From assembly GCA_963693365.1 (NCBI GenBank), contig CAVNZM010000016.1, forward strand, positions 3,348,001-3,412,000: 64,000 nt of DNA. The letters are read 5' to 3'. The DNA comes from Amoebidium appalachense (taxonomy: Eukaryota > Ichthyosporea). Shown piece after piece: positions 38,101 to 64,000 of the stretch. The notes beneath the pieces were generated by a model, which saw only the letters and a program-made list of their open reading frames with translations, was not told where the DNA came from and did no database searches. Position numbers and translations under genes: made by a program. How positions within the stretch are numbered: the first letter of the stretch is position 1; every line of letters begins with the position of its first letter.

Positions 38101-38325
38101 GGGCTGATACCTTCCTAATATGGAAAGCCTACTTTCCTAATATGGAAAATATGCACCGAGGAGTTTCCTAATTTTGAAGTTAGGGTTGGGCGGATTGTTA
38201 TGATACACTTGTAGAGGCTAATACCTTCCTACTATGGAATGTAGGCTTTGGGGAGTTTCTTAATTTGGAAGCTAGGGTTTCGGCTGGATTGTTGAACACA
38301 GAGCATAGGATAAACGGGCGTTTTA
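38098..38325 (+). repeat. Duplication of the F-box stop codon and 3' flank, 114-base period
   Basis: TAGGGGCTGATACCTTCCTA at 38098 (the TAG is the stop codon) recurs at 38212 as TAGAGGCTAATACCTTCCTA, with matching GAGTTTC.TAATTT.GAAG.TAGGGTT and GGATTGTT segments in both copies. Confidence 0.85.
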
Positions 38326-38812
38326 TAACATATTGCTTGAAGCAATCTTCAGACTAATATGATAGTGCTTCAAGGGTTAGTAGGTAAATTTAATAGGGAT
38401 GATAACAGTATGTATGCATTAGTAATTAGGTATAGAACATTTATTTCATGTGCTAATGATGAGGAATATGTATATCGCGCGTTGCAGTCTGCATATCTAT
38501 AGCTCACCAGAGGATTTGTCACTATTATCATGATTCATAATCTCAGGTTCTCTTTTTCTTCCTTTGAGTTTCATCCTTTTCCCTTTGTTTGCTATGTTTT
38601 GTCGAAGTCTAAATTAACAATAGCTATAGGGAATAATGGTACTCGGCATCTGTGCTCTGTACGTTCTCAATTAACGTGGTGTTGATTTCTGTGAAGTAAA
38701 TGGACACCGCCTATTTTTTTTATTATTATTTTTTTTTTATACCCAAATGCATATTATGCATGGTCGGCAGCTCGGAACGGTCAGAACGCAGCATTAATTT
38801 GATGCCGTTTAA

Positions 38813-38996
38813 AGAGCCTTTTTTGCCTGAGGCTTCCGGGACCCGGCTTGTGGTATATATACTGCATATGAGAGTGTGTTGCAGAAGCAACTTTAAAAGG
38901 AATCAGAGCCTTTCTTGCCTGAGGCTCCCGGGACCCGGCTTGTGGTATATATACTGCATATGAGAGTGTGTTGCAGAAGCAACTTTAAAAGGAATC
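38813..38996 (+). repeat. Two near-identical 92-base tandem units
   Basis: AGAGCCTTTTTTGCCTGAGG at 38813 and AGAGCCTTTCTTGCCTGAGG at 38905. Each unit contains GGGACCCGGCTTGTGG, TATATATACTGCATATGAG and ends AACTTTAAAAGGAATC. Only about two mismatches are visible, so the duplication is recent. Each copy contains TATATATA, which could look like a duplicated TATA region, but no transcript is evident. Confidence 0.95.
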
Positions 38997-51761
<12,765 letters not shown>

Positions 51762-52819
51762 AAACTAAAAAACCCTCAATAGACACCCCCTTTTTCTCCC
51801 ATTTTCAGTGATCGAACCCCCATTCCCCTAATTTTTTGCTGGTTGCGCCCACTCGCACTGCACACCTTTCCAGTTATAGACACCCTCTTCCTCTTCCATT
51901 TTCAGTGATAAAACCCCCATTCCCCGAAAATTTTGGTACTACCTTTCAGTTATAGGCCCCCCCACTCCTATCTTTCCAATAGTAGTAAGTGGCCTCTTAC
52001 TTTAATTCTATTTTCACGACCGGCTCACTTTTTCTTATGTCCATAATAAAAAAACCCGCTGTTCACCTAATGGGACATTTAGCTAAAAACACACAGGTGC
52101 GCGTGCGACGCGCCTAACAGCTGCTGTGACACAAATAAATAAAGCGTAAAGCCTAAAGAAGAAGGTAGTGAAATGAAACTCTTCAGTAAAGAAACAATAA
52201 ATAAATCTTGAAGTAAAGCGTACATGCACACAACCGAACATTGCATGCAGGCAGGCCCTTCACCGTGTGCATACCGAGACCCTTTTTAAGTCATTTGATG
52301 TCTCATTTTTTTTTTTTTTTTTTCTTCCTCCGGGAAAAAGGCGTGTACATATACACCAGCATCTGCAGGCTACATTTGAAAGCCAGTCGACCTATTGATT
52401 GTTTTTTTTTGTTTTGTTTTTTTTTTCCCCACGTTTACACGGGCTATATCTTGGGGATACGGTGGGAGCACAGCCCCTCATGTGCGTGTGTGGCTTACTG
52501 CGTTTTCCAGCACGGCCACACACTCGACGAGGGGCGCCGCAGGCGCCCCGAGCTATACATACACCGGGTTTACAGAATATGTATACACCCATAACTCACA
52601 CGGGTGGAAGGCTAGATAAGAAAGGCAAAGCTAAAACTACCAAATCAAATTTAGCCGAACTTAGGACAGTTAAATTTAGTCGTTTCTCTTGGTGTGCCAA
52701 CTGTCACAGGTAACGTTCACTACTGCAAGTTTTCGTACATGGCCGTGCGAGGGCTGGACGCTGTCATGATCAAGGCTGTCAATGGGGTTTGACTTTTCTA
52801 CAGCCAGTCCCCCCCCCCC

Positions 52820-52863
<44 letters not shown>

Positions 52864-53881
52864 CCCCCCCCCCCCCTCCCCGTGCCCACCCCCCTCCCTC
52901 TTGAGGCTCCCGTTTTCAAATCACCAATTGCTTGCTACCACGAACAATGATATCGATCGATGCATGATGTACAGTACATGTATTGTGTACATACCGTATG
53001 TGTCTCGCTCGTAAAGCCGTCTGTGACAGTGCAGTATTCATGAGTAGTAATAGCCATGCTGGGGCACATGCACACAGTTGCCCGCCATCCCCACGGCCAC
53101 CTTCTGGTTCGAGGCCGCATGAGCTGGCCGCTTGCTCATGTGGGCCTCAAGCTACGGCAATTCACCGGTTACAATTGTGCAATGGTCATGTGCTATCTAT
53201 ATGTACAAGTAAAAGTGCTGAGTACCCGGTGCTATTTAATAGAAAAATCGTCATTTAGATGCCCTCCTTTTCCCCCGTCTTTTTCGGGCCTGGGTCCGCC
53301 TTTAATTGAGCCTGCCACATCGCAGGTGGCCGGCTCGGAGCTCAGATGTATTTGAGCCGTGTTGGCCAATCAACTGACCGGAATAGATTTTTGGCGCCAG
53401 ATCTTGTGATATCACGCTCCCAGTGTTGCGTGCATCGCATTGCTCCGGTGCTCTGCCTGTGTGCCCGGCATCGCGCGTGCATGCTTTTCCCCAGCAGTTT
53501 CATAGCGTTTTCCACGTGTTTTTTAAACAAAAAAAAAAAAAGGCGGCGTCGGTGTATGATTGTAGTAGAAAACGCATAGGATAGGACACACAGTCAATTG
53601 CAAGTTGTTTCTAGTTAGCCAACAAGAAGAACGTTTTACCCCAAGTTGGTGGCTCCGCTGGTTTGAAGAAACGTAGGGGGGGAAACAATAATAGATAACA
53701 TCTAAGGAGAGAATTTTTTGGGATAGAGCTAATTTATGCGCGGGGTTTTGGTGCCTGCGCCAAAAAAAAAATTGCGGGGAAAAAAAAGGAGAACGCAAAC
53801 TATCAAGAAAATTCGCTGCTTCCCAAAGTTACTGATAAGAAAAGGTGCAGGGTATAAGGATTTGTTTTTTCGCCAACAGAT
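51762..53881. promoter_or_regulatory. GSS 3' flank and upstream region of the Argonaute-like gene
   Basis: The first 400 bases are AT-rich with AATAAATAAA strings near 52133 that could serve as polyadenylation signals. A diverged duplication is at 51782 and 51879 (GACACCC..CATTTTCAGTGAT..AACCCCCATTCCCC). The dispersed repeat copy B lies at 52395-52530 and a poly-C block at 52809-52876. A CCAAT box at 53366-53370 and TTTTTGGCGCC at 53388-53398 lie about 490 bases upstream of the first supported exon. No gene is supported between. Confidence 0.5.
52395..52530 (+). repeat. Dispersed repeat family, copy B
   Basis: Inverted relative to copy A (19908-20052) and about 32 kb away. The shared core GGTGGGAGCACAGCCCCTC and TGGCTTACTGCGTTTTCCAG are well conserved, and a T-rich head lies on the 5' side. 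The flanks differ, as expected of a transposed rather than locally duplicated sequence. Confidence 0.7.
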
Positions 53882-63386
<9,505 letters not shown>

Positions 63387-64000
63387 GCAAATCCTCCATC
63401 CCTCTAACAGCCCCCCCCCACCCCCCCCCCACCCTCCCTTCCCCCTCTCCCCCCCCACCCCCCCCCCTCCTCCCCCCCATTTCCCTCCCCCTGCTACAGA
63501 AAAAAGAAAAAAAATTGAGAAAACGACCCCTCTCTATCCCTCACCTTCACACCTTCGTTCCTACCTTTCCAAAGACTTGCTCCGCCTCAGCCAAGCTCCA
63601 ACGACGTCTAGCCCCCTTTCCCCCCAAATACCCCCCTAAATGGAGCACGGGTACCCTCCCCCCGCTCCTCCCCCCCCCCCCCCCCTCGGTCTCCTATGAC
63701 CGACCCCCCCCCCCCCAACCCCTCAACCCCCCCCCCCCCCCCTCCCCCCCTCCCTTCCTCCCATTACCACGTCCATTCCCCCAGTTAGCAGTCCTCCCTC
63801 CCTTCCCTCCCCCCTCCCCCCCTTCATCTACCAATACCTCTCTCCAGCCCTTTACACCTAACCACACCTAACTATCCACCGCCACCCCCCTCCCCCCTCC
63901 ACCCCCTTCTCCCCCCCCCCCCCCTCCCCCACCCCCCCCCCCCCCCACCACCACCGCCACCACTCCCCAGCCTCTTTACCCCTCCGTCCCTCCCCTCCTC
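63387..64000. other. C-rich sequence to the right edge
   Basis: Poly-C and C/T-rich simple sequence with two short unique islands (63490-63650 and 63780-63870). It would lie in the intron after the last candidate exon of the Argonaute-like gene. No exon is supported. Confidence 0.6.

Noticed and set aside
53346-53579. Open frame upstream of the Argonaute-like gene
   Set aside because: It overlaps the CCAAT/TTTTTGGCGCC promoter-like module, begins near those motifs and ends in an A run. No homology or splice support.

Overview
This is nuclear DNA of an intron-rich eukaryote, most likely a microbial eukaryote or alga. The sequence does not fix the lineage. Coding exons are short (26 to about 550 bases), moderately GC-rich and free of repeats. 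They sit in introns of 0.2 to 1.3 kb made largely of (CA)n/(GT)n, (CT)n and very long C or G homopolymers. Most long open frames here are translations of these simple repeats and are not genes.

Eight genes can be supported by joining exons across splice sites. (1) 238-6778, minus: an unrecognised multi-exon gene open at the left edge. (2) 7530-10419, plus: dimethylarginine dimethylaminohydrolase, five exons, 287 aa. (3) 11972-14263, minus: a short unrecognised gene with a conserved C-terminal domain. (4) 16041-19340, plus: RNase H2 subunit C, five exons, 129 aa. (5) 20238-33898, minus: SCY1-like pseudokinase 1 (SCYL1), 17 exons, 953 aa. (6) 35380-38100, plus: a small F-box protein, four exons, 141 aa. 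(7) 40666-51761, plus: eukaryotic glutathione synthetase, 14 exons, 469 aa. (8) 53882 to the right edge, plus: a divergent gene that I read as the N, linker-1 and PAZ part of an Argonaute/Piwi protein. In genes 2, 4, 5, 6 and 7 the exon lengths add up to an exact multiple of three with matching phases at every junction.

The genes are unrelated housekeeping functions and do not form a pathway cluster. Genes 1/2, 3/4 and 5/6 are divergent pairs. Three promoter regions share a CCAAT box next to an E2F-like TTGGCGCC core.

Two things stand out. First, glutathione synthetase contains an intron with AT-AC ends and an exact TCCTTAAC branch site, the hallmark of the minor (U12) spliceosome; the Argonaute-like gene has a second candidate. 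Second, exon edges have been tandemly duplicated into the adjacent intron or flank again and again (periods of about 65 to 220 bases). This is seen in five of the eight genes, and the extra copy usually carries a broken splice site, stop or frameshift. A MITE-like element and one dispersed repeat family (two copies, opposite strands) are also present.
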